Part shown: positions 1 to 8,991 of the stretch, piece after piece
Layout: every line of letters begins with the position of its first letter
Numbering within the stretch: position 1 is the first letter of the stretch
NCBI GenBank assembly: GCA_027942475.1
Contig: JAQFVP010000004.1
Coordinates: 1-60,020 of the forward strand
Length of the DNA: 60,020 nucleotides
Origin: Simkania sp.
Lineage (GTDB): Bacteria > Chlamydiota > Chlamydiia > Chlamydiales > Simkaniaceae
Direction: 5' to 3'
Translations under genes and position numbers: made by a program
Notes under the pieces: generated by a model
What the model saw: the letters and a program-made list of their open reading frames with translations, nothing else
Told to the model about the DNA's origin: nothing
Database searches by the model: none

Positions 1-91
1 CGTGCGTAAATACCAAAATACACTTTCCATAATTTTCTCTATCTTCTCCGCCCTGTTCCTCCAAATACCACGGTTATCATTTTTAAAATAA

Positions 92-229
92 ATGTTTACC
101 CAATATCGGGACGCTATGCGTCATATTTCTCCTAAACTCTTTAAGTCAGAGCGGCATCGACAAGACCTCATGATGACGATCATGGAGGCGCTCAGTGACT
201 TAGAAGAGGAAGCCGAGGAGGAAGAATAA
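92..229 (+). CDS. Possible C-terminal end of a CopN/SctW-type type III gatekeeper, reading frame broken upstream
   Basis: A 45-codon open frame starts at an ATG directly after an in-frame TAA (89-91) and ends one base before the next gene. It encodes an amphipathic helix followed by a run of Glu (EALSDLEEEAEEEE), which resembles the end of TyeA-like domains in CopN/SctW gatekeepers. In Chlamydia copN lies directly upstream of the Scc1 chaperone and malQ, the same order as here. None of the three frames stays open back to position 1, so the gatekeeper is frameshifted, split, or this is a small separate gene. The window starts too late to decide. The assignment rests mainly on synteny. Confidence 0.35.
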   Translation: MFTQYRDAMRHISPKLFKSERHRQDLMMTIMEALSDLEEEAEEEE

Positions 230-230
230 T

Positions 231-698
231 ATGGATCGATTTCAGGAGCTTTTATGGGATCTCGGTGAAATCATCAATGTGCCTTTCCACGTGGATAAAA
301 ACCACGCGTGTCATATTGTGCTCGACGGAAAACTCGCCGTTCATATGGAAATGGCGCAAGAGGAGGAAAAACTACTCATCGGGGCCCTTCTAGGAGAAAT
401 CCCCCCCGGACGTTTTCGGGAAAACGTTTTAAAAGAGTCGTTAAAAGTCAACGCCTCTCCCCATTCCTTTGGCGTTTTATCCTATATTGAAAAGAAAAAC
501 ACACTTATTTTGCAGACCTCTCTCGATCCAGATCATTTAAATGGAGAAAAGCTAGCAGAGTTTTTGGATAGCTTCATCAGAGAAGCGGAGAGTTGGCGAG
601 AGGCGATTAGTCAGGGGAATTTTGCGCCCAACAAATATCTGAGTGCGCATGGCAAACAGCCCCCTTTCTACCCCATACCCCCCAATGCATCATCATGA
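231..698 (+). CDS. CesT/Scc1-like type III secretion chaperone
   Basis: A small acidic protein of 155 residues with the alternating helix and strand pattern of class I (CesT-family) type III secretion chaperones, ending in a Pro-rich tail (PPFYPIPPNASS). Such chaperones bind a secreted partner in the cytoplasm and hand it to the injectisome. The immediate neighbour malQ, with a 4-bp overlap (ATGA at 695-698), gives the CT088-CT087 order recalled from Chlamydia, where CT088 is Scc1/SycE, a CopN chaperone. The candidate gatekeeper fragment just upstream fits that role. There is no obvious invariant motif, so the family call combines size, composition and context. Confidence 0.65.
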   Translation: MDRFQELLWDLGEIINVPFHVDKNHACHIVLDGKLAVHMEMAQEEEKLLIGALLGEIPPGRFRENVLKESLKVNASPHSFGVLSYIEKKNTLILQTSLDPDHLNGEKLAEFLDSFIREAESWREAISQGNFAPNKYLSAHGKQPPFYPIPPNASS

Positions 699-2272
699 GT
701 CTTTTGCCCGACTTAAAAGGCAAGATGACATATAGTGCCTGGAAAAGGGTGGGAATCAAGCACCACCACGGGATCAACGTCCCCCTCTTTAGCCTCCGCA
801 CAAAAAAAAGTTGTGGCGTCGGAGAGTACCTCGATCTCTTGCCTCTCATCGATTGGTGCAGCTGCCTCAACATGGATATTATTCAGCTTCTCCCTCTCAA
901 TGAATCTGGGTCTGACCCGAGCCCCTACAATGCACTCTCTTCGTGTGCACTGCACCCCATTTACCTCAGTTTGCACGCTCTGCCCTACCTCGATCAAGCA
1001 AGTACAATTTGCAAAGCCCAAAAGTATACAAATACAAAACGGCTCAGCTACCACGCAGTCTATCGAGAAAAACTCAAGTTTCTCTATAACTATGTGCAAA
1101 AAACGGGAAACAAACTCAAAAAAAGGGGTGATTATGAACTCTTTTTAGCAAAACATCACTGGCTTCCCACCTACGCTCTTTTTAGAACCCTCAAAGAGGT
1201 GCACCGCCACATTCACTGGAAGCATTGGCCAAAAGAGGTCCGGGCCCCGACAAAGCTGACACTCAAAGCACTTTATATAAAACATGCCAAAGAAATGCAG
1301 GTGCATTTACTCATCCAATACCTTTGCTTTATGCAACTGCAAAAGGTCAAATCCTACGCGACGTCCAAAGGGGTGTATCTCAAAGGGGATATTCCGATCC
1401 TCGTGAGCTCTGACAGTGTTGATGTATGGGCGCATACTCCTTTTTTCGATTTTACACATGTCGCAGGCAGTCCCCCTAACCCATCTGATCCCAAGGGACA
1501 ATACTGGGGGTTTCCTCTATACCAATGGAATGCAATAGAGCAAGACCAATTCTCTTGGTGGAAACAGCGTCTGAAAACAGCCGAGGAGCTGTACCATATT
1601 TATCGGATCGATCACGTCATCGGATTTTTTCGTCTCTGGGCCATTCCGCCCGATCAAACGCCAGCAAATGGGGTCTTTATTCCAAAAGATCCCTCACTCA
1701 TGCTCGCGCAGGGAAAAAAAATTTTGGCATATCTCATCACATTTTCGCAAATGCTCCCCATAGCCGAGACGTTGGGACAAATCCCCCCTTTTGCCTATAA
1801 CATTCTCTCAGAGTTAGCCATTCCGGGAACAAAGGTCTTCCGTTGGGAGAAGGACTGGAAGAAAGGGGAAAAGTTTATTCCCAGCAAGGAGTACAGTCCA
1901 ATTAGCATGTCTTCTGTTTCCACACACGACACAGATACAGTTGCGCTTTGGTGGCAAAAAGAAACAAAGGAAGCCCGTAGCTATGCCGCCTTTAAAGGGT
2001 GGGTGTATCAAAAGGAATTATCTTGTGATTGCATCCTCGATATTCTCCGAGACAGCCACTACAGCGGAAGTTTGTTTCACATCAACCTCCTTCAAGAATA
2101 TTTAGCGCTAACCCCCGAACTGACCTGGAAAGACCCAGAAGATGAAAGAATTAACTACCCAGGGACCATTCACCCCCTCAATTGGTCTTACCGCTACAAA
2201 TTGCCCCTCGAAAAGCTCACTTCGGATCCGAAGCTCCGCGCAAAAATGGAAAAAGTCTTAAATATTTATTAA
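695..2272 (+). CDS. malQ: 4-alpha-glucanotransferase (amylomaltase)
   Basis: A GH77 amylomaltase of 525 residues. It transfers alpha-1,4-glucan segments between maltodextrins in the cytoplasm and works with glycogen enzymes such as the GlgA encoded at 45972-47438. Visible family features are the N-terminal substrate-binding stretch (FSLRTKKSCGVGEYLDL), the central acid region (YRIDHVIGFFRLWAIP, with the conserved Asp nucleophile), an AETLG segment and a STHDT segment. The length is normal for bacterial MalQ. The start codon overlaps the stop of the chaperone gene, so the two are probably co-translated. After the stop the sequence is AT-rich and I see no clear terminator. Confidence 0.93.
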   Translation: MSLLPDLKGKMTYSAWKRVGIKHHHGINVPLFSLRTKKSCGVGEYLDLLPLIDWCSCLNMDIIQLLPLNESGSDPSPYNALSSCALHPIYLSLHALPYLDQASTICKAQKYTNTKRLSYHAVYREKLKFLYNYVQKTGNKLKKRGDYELFLAKHHWLPTYALFRTLKEVHRHIHWKHWPKEVRAPTKLTLKALYIKHAKEMQVHLLIQYLCFMQLQKVKSYATSKGVYLKGDIPILVSSDSVDVWAHTPFFDFTHVAGSPPNPSDPKGQYWGFPLYQWNAIEQDQFSWWKQRLKTAEELYHIYRIDHVIGFFRLWAIPPDQTPANGVFIPKDPSLMLAQGKKILAYLITFSQMLPIAETLGQIPPFAYNILSELAIPGTKVFRWEKDWKKGEKFIPSKEYSPISMSSVSTHDTDTVALWWQKETKEARSYAAFKGWVYQKELSCDCILDILRDSHYSGSLFHINLLQEYLALTPELTWKDPEDERINYPGTIHPLNWSYRYKLPLEKLTSDPKLRAKMEKVLNIY

Positions 2273-2359
2273 GCAGATGGTTAAAATCTATTTTTTTAAT
2301 TTTTTGCAAAAAATTCTTTGGTTTTTTATGATCAATGCACAAAAACTCAACAAAAAACA

Positions 2360-2797
2360 ATGGTTATAGCATACATTGCCTCAGCTCTTAGCTCTATGCA
2401 TTCGATAGCAAATATCTGGAACTCATTCAAGAAAGCTGCAGAGCCACTTTTTGTAAAATTAGCTGCGTGGGCAAGACAATTTTTTCAAATCTTGAGATCG
2501 CAAAATCGGCGAAGTGCGCAACCTCAAATCAATCCCGCACGCATCAATCGCCAACAACCCGATGCCCTTTTCCCAACTGAATCGAAAACAAAAAAAGCCT
2601 GGAACAAGCTCTTTAACAAGGAAAAAAATTTCAAGCGAGTTGTTCAGGCCAACAGGCGAACCAAAAAAAAGCGAAAAAACCAAGCATTCAAAAAAAACGA
2701 CCCCTTAATAAAAAACAGCTCGCGTAGACCCAAAAAATCTGCTCCTCTAAACACCGGACAAAGTGCAGCAAAACGCCAAGAAAATGAGCCCCTTTAA
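2360..2797 (+). CDS. Hypothetical strongly basic protein, possible effector
   Basis: Not recognised. The frame opens at a TTG (2318), but the first ATG is at 2360 and gives 145 residues. The N-terminal 45 residues are hydrophobic to amphipathic (around IAYIASALSSMHSIANIW). The rest is low-complexity and very rich in Lys, Arg, Asn and Gln, with clusters such as RRTKKKRKNQ that look like nuclear localisation signals or nucleic-acid-binding tails. Its position beside a type III chaperone makes a secreted protein conceivable, but that is inference. No good Shine-Dalgarno sequence precedes either start, so a spurious frame is possible. Confidence 0.4.
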   Translation: MVIAYIASALSSMHSIANIWNSFKKAAEPLFVKLAAWARQFFQILRSQNRRSAQPQINPARINRQQPDALFPTESKTKKAWNKLFNKEKNFKRVVQANRRTKKKRKNQAFKKNDPLIKNSSRRPKKSAPLNTGQSAAKRQENEPL

Positions 2798-2925
2798 GGT
2801 CTATCTTTTGTAAGAGATTGACAAAATCTCAAGTTAAGTTTTTCCTCTTTACATAGAAAAATTTGGACAAAAAAAATGAGAAGTGTCATAGGAAGAAAGA
2901 AGTGTCTCATTGCTTTTGGACAAAT

Positions 2926-4755
2926 ATGTCAGAATTTTCATCACCACAGTCATTTCCCTCAGACGGTGAAACTTTCTCTGCGACAAATCATCCCTCCCCT
3001 TTCCCGCCAAGTCTCAATCAGTCCCGGTCCTCTTTTTACCCCATTGATGAAATCGAAGATTTTTATGATCCATTCTCTAAATTAAGTCTTTTCCTTAATC
3101 ATAAAATCAGACGGGAAATGCGACCATCTGGAACGATGAAAAAGTGGTCGAGCAAAATCGAAGCCCATCTTTTGAAAAAAATCTTGCCAGAGTTTAAAAA
3201 ACAATTTCCCCGCTACCACTTGGGAAGTGCCGCACTCAAAAGGGTGTGGAACAAGGTGAGTTATTACTACAAAAAAATGCAACTTTATCGTGGGGCTCTT
3301 CACAAAAACGGAAAACTCAATCTCCCCCTCATGATCCGGGAAAACCTCAGGGCAAATCCTGATACTCTTTCCTCACTCAACTTGCCCCCCTACCATTTAG
3401 CCCACCAAATTGCGACCAAAATTGGTGAGTGCATGGCTACACTTGAAGGAAGATGTCCCGATTTAGATCGACTTGCTAAGGTGATCTGGACCGTGCAAAA
3501 AAATAGAGTATGCCATCTTTCCCCCATGGAGGCTAAAAACCCTTATGAAGAGTATGGTAAGATGGATAAACTCATTGTCAAAACGCTCCTCGAAACGTGC
3601 AGTCAATATCCCGAAATTGGGCTAGAGGCTTTGAGACGAAAAATTGTGCAGGAGATATATCGTTTTGGAGCGCTCCGTTCTCTATTGGAGAAAAATGAGC
3701 TGAGCTCAACTATTTCTATCCTCCTCGCAGACAAGCTATCCCCTTTTTATGCATCTTCCTCCTCCTTAACGGAAAAGAAGCAAGCAACCCTTAGTGCATT
3801 TATTGATACACAGATCGACCACTTTTATCAAAATCGGAAGCTATCCGCCGATATTCGGTATCAGGAGGTTGTGCAGCGTATTCTCGCTTTCTATCCCGTC
3901 GCCATAGCCGTGAAAAAAAATGTTCCGGATGCCACTTTGTGCAAAGAAATACAAGAGATTTTTTCGGGTAAAATGCCCCATATGGATCCTTCTCTTTATA
4001 TTTTTATTCGAGCACAGATGGACCTAAGTACACAAAACGCACCGCACGGGGATCTGGAAAAACTAAAAAAACAGATTGTCGAGACATACCACATCGCTTG
4101 CTCCCTTCCCGCTTTATATCAATTTTCACTTCAAAGCTTTGAACTGCTCGTTTGGGGGAAGTTGGGCAAGCAAAAAAAGCTCCTTGCCCATCTTCCCAAG
4201 CAAACGCTCTTTTTGATCGAAAAAGAGCTCGGCAACATCGTCTTGGACAAACCAGAGCAAACATTTAGAAGCATTGTCAATCGCACTACACAGTTTTTTA
4301 AAAACGTCATGCGCATTCTCCCATTTCAGGACCAGGGAGACACCTCTTTTTGGCCCATTTTAGAGAAAAAAAGTGAAATCTGGGCCTTGCAAAATGAAAT
4401 GCTGTGTCGTTGGGTTCACTTTGATGATCACACCCCACTTTTCGCTTTTTTTGAAAAGGAATGGACAGATCGGTTTTCAATAGAAAATGCCTTTGAGCGA
4501 GTACTCAAGAGGTTTCCCATACTCACCCTCTTTAAAAAGCAACTCAGCACCCGCCTGTGGGTGCTTCAACAGTATTTTTGGTATGTCAAGCTCTCCGATG
4601 GGAGCAAATCCCCTTATGCCCGATTTCTAAAAAAATACTACCGTATCTTCAAAACGGCCCATCCCGACTACTCTCACCAAGATGTTTTGAAAAAGCTAAG
4701 AGCTTTGTCGAGTAAAATGCTTCCTCTCACTCCGTTTGATGCAGACGCGTTGTGA
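2926..4755 (+). CDS. Hypothetical helical protein, probably lineage-specific
   Basis: A long frame with no homologue I recognise. It can be extended to a TTG at 2863, but the first ATG is at 2926 and gives 609 residues. The first 45 residues are rich in Ser and Pro and predicted disordered (SSPQSFPSDGETFSATNHPS). The rest is mainly alpha-helical with regularly spaced aromatics and basic patches, and has no signal peptide or membrane segment. A Ser/Pro-rich disordered N-terminus beside chaperone and gatekeeper genes fits a type III substrate, but nothing more specific shows. It is convergent with lgt, leaving a 99-bp gap in which I see no clear terminator hairpin. Confidence 0.7.
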   Translation: MSEFSSPQSFPSDGETFSATNHPSPFPPSLNQSRSSFYPIDEIEDFYDPFSKLSLFLNHKIRREMRPSGTMKKWSSKIEAHLLKKILPEFKKQFPRYHLGSAALKRVWNKVSYYYKKMQLYRGALHKNGKLNLPLMIRENLRANPDTLSSLNLPPYHLAHQIATKIGECMATLEGRCPDLDRLAKVIWTVQKNRVCHLSPMEAKNPYEEYGKMDKLIVKTLLETCSQYPEIGLEALRRKIVQEIYRFGALRSLLEKNELSSTISILLADKLSPFYASSSSLTEKKQATLSAFIDTQIDHFYQNRKLSADIRYQEVVQRILAFYPVAIAVKKNVPDATLCKEIQEIFSGKMPHMDPSLYIFIRAQMDLSTQNAPHGDLEKLKKQIVETYHIACSLPALYQFSLQSFELLVWGKLGKQKKLLAHLPKQTLFLIEKELGNIVLDKPEQTFRSIVNRTTQFFKNVMRILPFQDQGDTSFWPILEKKSEIWALQNEMLCRWVHFDDHTPLFAFFEKEWTDRFSIENAFERVLKRFPILTLFKKQLSTRLWVLQQYFWYVKLSDGSKSPYARFLKKYYRIFKTAHPDYSHQDVLKKLRALSSKMLPLTPFDADAL

Positions 4756-4854
4756 TCTCTTATGCAATGCTGACAACAATGCTGTCTTTGCGATATAGGC
4801 CGAAGTCTGAACACCAACGATTTTCTTTTCTTCATACTGGGTATGCACTTAGAC

Positions 4855-5925
4855 CTACTCAACACAAGGCAAAGGACGATACCTACCGATTACTAAAAAG
4901 AAAATCCCGATTAGAATACAGGGCACACTCAGATATTGTCCCATATTCAATAGGTGGTTAGAGGCGTAAAAGCTCTGCCTTTCTTTGATAAATTCGATCA
5001 AAAATCGAAAGGTGAAAGTGGTTACCAAGCAGAGCCCAGACATTTTCCCAGCTTGAAAAATCCACTTGGGAAACCGGTAGAAAAAAAGGCAAAAACAAGC
5101 CAAATAAAAGCATGCTTCGTAAAGTTGGGTTGGGTGACGCAGCAATGGAGGAAATCCACCAACAGGATGTAAGAAGACCACCCCTAAAAAAGAAGAGGTC
5201 ACTGTGCCGAGCACCTCCTGATTGATAAAATTTCCGAGACGAATAAACACCCCCGCAAGCAAGCCGGGAATGACGAGAAAGTCGATGATTTTCAAAAAAG
5301 AAATCATGGGGTAATTCTTTTTTTTTCGAAGACAAAAAAGGGTAATCCCAATTAATAACCCAAAGAGGGCGCCGTGGCTGGCCAGCCCCCCTTCCCACAC
5401 CTTGCATATCCTGAGTGGATGGAAGAGGTAGTCTGAAAGATTTTCGTAACACAAAACATGACCTAAGCGAGCACCTATAATTATGCTTACCATCGCATAA
5501 AAAGTCAGATGCTCTGCAAACTGTTTGCTTTTCTGCTTTAGGGTCAAAATGGCTGCCCCAAGCCTCTTTTCTATCCACGCTCTGTTTTTATACCGCATCA
5601 GCTCTCGCTCGGAGAGATGGCGTGTGACAAAACGGATGGGAGGTTTACAAACCTCTTTTTTTACTCGCTCTTTTTCCAACCATGCATTGAGATCTCTTAA
5701 CCCAAGTTGACGCCCTTGTTTTTTTTCTATGGAGTTCCAGTCGAGAATATCAATGGAATGAAAATCACATCGAAAGCAAAGGAACCACCTAAAGCAGAGC
5801 CGCAGAAGATAAAAACCAGCCATCAATCCAATGGAAAATAAAACGCCATACCAAGCAATGGGGTGGTTAAGAAAGGGCAGATAGAATGCCACTGGATCTG
5901 GATTCCAGTGTAGATGAAAATTCAT
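4855..5925 (-). CDS. lgt: Prolipoprotein diacylglyceryl transferase
   Basis: A polytopic inner-membrane enzyme that moves diacylglycerol from phosphatidylglycerol to the lipobox Cys of prolipoproteins. Family landmarks appear in order: the N-terminal membrane segment with HPIAWYG, GARLGHVLCYE, WEGGLASHGA, the signature region RLGNFINQEVLG, HPTQLYE near the C-terminal third, and a final RFLIEFIKE. It has 356 residues against roughly 260-300 in most bacteria. The excess is a charged, non-membrane insertion at about residues 50-125 between the first two membrane segments. The ATG at 5925 is the natural start. Confidence 0.92.
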   Translation of the reverse strand: MNFHLHWNPDPVAFYLPFLNHPIAWYGVLFSIGLMAGFYLLRLCFRWFLCFRCDFHSIDILDWNSIEKKQGRQLGLRDLNAWLEKERVKKEVCKPPIRFVTRHLSERELMRYKNRAWIEKRLGAAILTLKQKSKQFAEHLTFYAMVSIIIGARLGHVLCYENLSDYLFHPLRICKVWEGGLASHGALFGLLIGITLFCLRKKKNYPMISFLKIIDFLVIPGLLAGVFIRLGNFINQEVLGTVTSSFLGVVFLHPVGGFPPLLRHPTQLYEACFYLACFCLFFYRFPKWIFQAGKMSGLCLVTTFTFRFLIEFIKERQSFYASNHLLNMGQYLSVPCILIGIFFLVIGRYRPLPCVE

Positions 5926-6074
5926 GTTTTTCTTTTGTAATTTTTCTCCATTCTATACTAGCTCCCTATTACCGGAATAGAGGAAAATCAACCCTATTTT
6001 CAAAACTATTTTTACCTTACTTTCGCAAGTGCGCGCAAATAAAGTTTTTTAATCGGGCATAGTCTTGCTCGATG

Positions 6075-6596
6075 TTACTCTCCGTCCAACTGGCTCCAGG
6101 CGCGGCTTTGCTTAAGATTGCGCAAAGTAAATGCCACGCGCAAATAAAGCATCGCACCATTGATGAGCGCAGCGCCAACAATTGAGTCTAGTACACCCTT
6201 GACATCGAGAGGCAGAGAGGTAAATTTCAGGAAATAGCCGAGACCAACCATAAAGAAAAGTAAAAAGTAGTAGGAGCCTGGGTATACATTTCTCAAAGAA
6301 AAGGATGGGGGCAGCGCACAAATATGTCCGATCACCCAATGAGCTGACCTGTGTAAAATAAAGCGCCCTTTGATAAGCCCCAGACCCACGCTGATGCACA
6401 AAAGGAGTGTCATTCCCCTTTCTACACTCCCCGTATAGGCGCTCGCAGGGGCGAGCAGTGGGCATTGCAAGCTCATATGAGTTAAAAGGGCTTGGGAAGC
6501 GTCGGCGAGACAATGCACCCCTCTAGAGAATAAAACAACGCCACATACTATCCAAAGAATTCCGGAAAAACCGATTGCAAAACGACGACGTAACAT
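6075..6596 (-). CDS. Predicted inner-membrane protein of unknown function
   Basis: Not recognised. It has 173 residues with four likely membrane helices: about 8-28, 62-80, 107-125 and 135-155. The loop after the first helix carries two Cys (HCLADASQ and LQCPLLAP), and the C-terminus is charged (LKQSRAWSQLDGE). The start is an ATG at 6596 preceded by AAGG. It is divergent from the PIN/TRAM gene, with about 130 AT-rich bases between. There is no catalytic motif. Topology is the only secure statement. Confidence 0.6.
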   Translation of the reverse strand: MLRRRFAIGFSGILWIVCGVVLFSRGVHCLADASQALLTHMSLQCPLLAPASAYTGSVERGMTLLLCISVGLGLIKGRFILHRSAHWVIGHICALPPSFSLRNVYPGSYYFLLFFMVGLGYFLKFTSLPLDVKGVLDSIVGAALINGAMLYLRVAFTLRNLKQSRAWSQLDGE

Positions 6597-6725
6597 GAAA
6601 AAACCTTAACTAAACACAGATTATTTTCTTGATTTAACAAAAATAAATCTTATAATTATCTCCAAATCTTTTTTCTGTCAACTTGCTTGATCAGATCAAG
6701 GAAAATCGGTCTTTTGGAGTCGCCT

Positions 6726-7796
6726 ATGAATATTTCGCTCGCATTCGTTCGTATATTCTTCTTAATCATTTCTACCTTATTTATGACAATCTATTCGTTA
6801 GCTTGCGCAGGGGGATTATTTTTGGAAGATGCTTTAATAGGGATTTTCATTGGCCTTACTTTCGGATTTCTACTCATTGGATTTGATATTCTCTTTCGTA
6901 GATTCAATCTGCGTTCTTTCAATATTACCATCATTGGACTTTTTATCGGATATTTGATGGGACAGGCACTCGTGCTTATCTTTGATGCTATTCTCAATGT
7001 GAGTTCGATTCCCCGCTTGGTGAGCTCCCAAACCCTGGAACTTCTCAAGATTGCCCTTTTCCTCTTTTCCACCTACCTAGGAGCCATCATGACACTCCGC
7101 GCTGCGGATAAAATCTACATCACAATCCCTTTTGTAAAATTTGCCCCGACAGCGCACAAAAAAAGGGATTTGCTCATCGATATGTCTGTCTTGTTAGATG
7201 CCCGCATCATTGACCTATGTTCGACCGGGATTTTAGACCAACATCTAGTGATCCCTCGATTTGTCATGAAGGAGCTACATGCTCAAATAGAGATGGGTGA
7301 TGAAAGTAGCAAAAAAGCGGCCAAACGGTGTGTGGAAACGGTTAAAAAGATGGGAGACATCAACCATCTTAGCCTTCGATTTAATGAGACTGACTTTCCC
7401 GAAATTAAGGATACGACCAGTAAATTAATTCGCCTTGCGCATCTCGTCGACGCCAACATTCTCACCGCCGATATGAGTCCCGTTCAGATCGCTTCATTTG
7501 AAGATATCCAAATTATTAATCTACACGCACTTTCCAACGCTCTTAAGCCACTGATGGAGACGGGAGAGCTTATTAGACTCAAGGTGCAGCGATATGGAAA
7601 AGAACCGCGTCAAGGGGTGGGATACCTCGATGATGGAACGATGGTCGTCGTAAATGAAGGGGGAGACTTTATAGGGGAAACCATTGAAGCACAAGTCCTT
7701 TCTGTGAAACACACCTCTTCGGGTCGGATGGTTTTTTGCAATGTCTGTAAAAGGGAAATGGTAAAACACTCTGATTGGGAAGATGGGAGGAGATGA
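6726..7796 (+). CDS. PIN/TRAM-domain membrane protein (YacL type)
   Basis: Four hydrophobic segments in the first 125 residues are followed by a PIN-like nuclease domain and a C-terminal TRAM domain. The PIN part begins at KRDLLIDMSVLLDARIIDLC, with conserved acids in LLDARIID, a helical middle, and DANILTADMSPVQIA. The TRAM domain runs from about GELIRLKVQR to TSSGRMVFC. This layout matches Bacillus YacL and its chlamydial relatives, whose biochemical role is poorly defined (RNA binding or cleavage is inferred from the domains). The frame reaches a TTG at 6687, but the ATG at 6726 has GGAG 7 bases upstream and is preferred. It overlaps acpS by 4 bp. Confidence 0.8.
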   Translation: MNISLAFVRIFFLIISTLFMTIYSLACAGGLFLEDALIGIFIGLTFGFLLIGFDILFRRFNLRSFNITIIGLFIGYLMGQALVLIFDAILNVSSIPRLVSSQTLELLKIALFLFSTYLGAIMTLRAADKIYITIPFVKFAPTAHKKRDLLIDMSVLLDARIIDLCSTGILDQHLVIPRFVMKELHAQIEMGDESSKKAAKRCVETVKKMGDINHLSLRFNETDFPEIKDTTSKLIRLAHLVDANILTADMSPVQIASFEDIQIINLHALSNALKPLMETGELIRLKVQRYGKEPRQGVGYLDDGTMVVVNEGGDFIGETIEAQVLSVKHTSSGRMVFCNVCKREMVKHSDWEDGRR

Positions 7797-8161
7797 CCAA
7801 AGGGCTCGGCAACGATATCATAGAAATTGCGCGGATCCGCCAAACGATCAAGCGCTATGGATCCCGTTTTTATAAAAAAATATTTACGCAAGAGGAGGTC
7901 TCCTATTGCCTCAAACATCGGGATCCAACCCTCTGCTTTGCGGGCCGTTTTGCGGCAAAAGAGGCAATTGTCAAAGCGCTTGGAACAGGGTTTGGCAAAT
8001 ACATCTCTTTTCATGACGTTTCTATTGAAAAGGATGGATTGCATCGCCCCTATCCGAAGTTTTCAGATGCGGTCAACAAGCAATTTGATGCACCACAGGT
8101 TTTCGTTTCGATCAGCCATTGCAAATCTCATGCAACTGCCGTTGCAATTTGGACGAGCTAA
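7793..8161 (+). CDS. acpS: Holo-[acyl-carrier-protein] synthase
   Basis: It transfers 4'-phosphopantetheine from CoA to the serine of apo-ACP; the ACP gene is at 24671-24919. The protein has 122 residues, the usual size. It shows the GNDIIEIARI Mg-binding start, the core FAGRFAAKEAIVKALGTG with the catalytic Glu and Lys, and the C-terminal VSISHCKSHATAVAI. The start is the ATG at 7793, preceded by GGGAGG, and it overlaps the stop of the PIN/TRAM gene. AcpS is also next to trxB in Chlamydia (CT100-CT099), although here an outer-membrane protein gene lies between. It is convergent with that gene, with a few bases of overlap. Confidence 0.93.
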   Translation: MTKGLGNDIIEIARIRQTIKRYGSRFYKKIFTQEEVSYCLKHRDPTLCFAGRFAAKEAIVKALGTGFGKYISFHDVSIEKDGLHRPYPKFSDAVNKQFDAPQVFVSISHCKSHATAVAIWTS

Positions 8162-8991
8162 AAAATAGAAAATGGGAGTCTGTACTCCACTGTAAGCATT
8201 TTCAAATGCTTAGAAGGGATATGCTTTGCGTATAGTCGATGTGTATAGCGAATGCCCAAAGATCCCCAAATCTCGAATAAATAGGAGTAACCCACTCCGG
8301 CATCAATGCAAAGGTGTGACTTTTTAAGGCGGTTTTGATCTCTCACTTCCTGCGGATCGTACCCATGATCAAAGTATCCCTGAGCAAACACCTCAAGTTG
8401 ATGTTGATGCCCGTATTTAATCTGTCCACAAAGTAAGGGGCGCAGCGAGAGCGCGCTAAGCTGAAACGTGTGAATCCCCAAACCGAGAAAAGCATACCCG
8501 CGGCAGCGCCAGTGGTAGAGCGTTGCTATCTCTTTTCCCGCAGATAGACCAAGCTCTGCGCTAAAACGGGGATAGCGAGGAATATAGGGATCAAGGACTC
8601 CATGGCTAGGCCTTACAAACGATATCTGGCCTCCCACTGTCAGACTGAGGGGATCACCCGCAACATCATTCATGATCAAACGGCGGACCTGCGCTCCGAT
8701 CCACTGCATGTAAAATGATTTATGGCGCTCACAAAAATGGGTCTCGATCTGGCCATCCCAATTGGGCAAAAAACGGACCCCAAGATTACAACCAAACAAT
8801 TGGTCAGAAAAGTTTTTCTTCTGAGCAAGGGTCTGGCCTTGATTGTGAGGTCGACTCGGCCAAGGGGTGAGGTCTTTGCGATAAGAATAAGAGGAGCGGA
8901 GGTTAAATTCGGCAAGGGGGGTAAACCAAGGAGCAAGCTCGAACGCAAATAAAGTGCAGGGAAACAAAAGCAAAAGCAGGTTTTTAACCAT
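8158..8991 (-). CDS. Predicted outer-membrane beta-barrel protein
   Basis: It begins with a typical signal peptide ([18 protein letters not shown], cleavage after about residue 16). The mature part alternates polar and aromatic residues as in beta strands, with many Tyr, Trp and Gly, and ends in a C-terminal Phe ([10 protein letters not shown]), the hallmark recognised by the BamA machinery. It has 277 residues. I do not recognise the family, but it resembles small chlamydial outer-membrane proteins of unknown function. The ATG at 8991 overlaps the trxB stop by 8 bp, so it is probably the second gene of a trxB operon. Confidence 0.7.
   Translation of the reverse strand: MVKNLLLLLFPCTLFAFELAPWFTPLAEFNLRSSYSYRKDLTPWPSRPHNQGQTLAQKKNFSDQLFGCNLGVRFLPNWDGQIETHFCERHKSFYMQWIGAQVRRLIMNDVAGDPLSLTVGGQISFVRPSHGVLDPYIPRYPRFSAELGLSAGKEIATLYHWRCRGYAFLGLGIHTFQLSALSLRPLLCGQIKYGHQHQLEVFAQGYFDHGYDPQEVRDQNRLKKSHLCIDAGVGYSYLFEIWGSLGIRYTHRLYAKHIPSKHLKMLTVEYRLPFSIF

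Noticed and set aside
4752-5172. Plus-strand frames across the end of lgt
   Set aside because: They are shadows of the lgt coding strand with no own signals.
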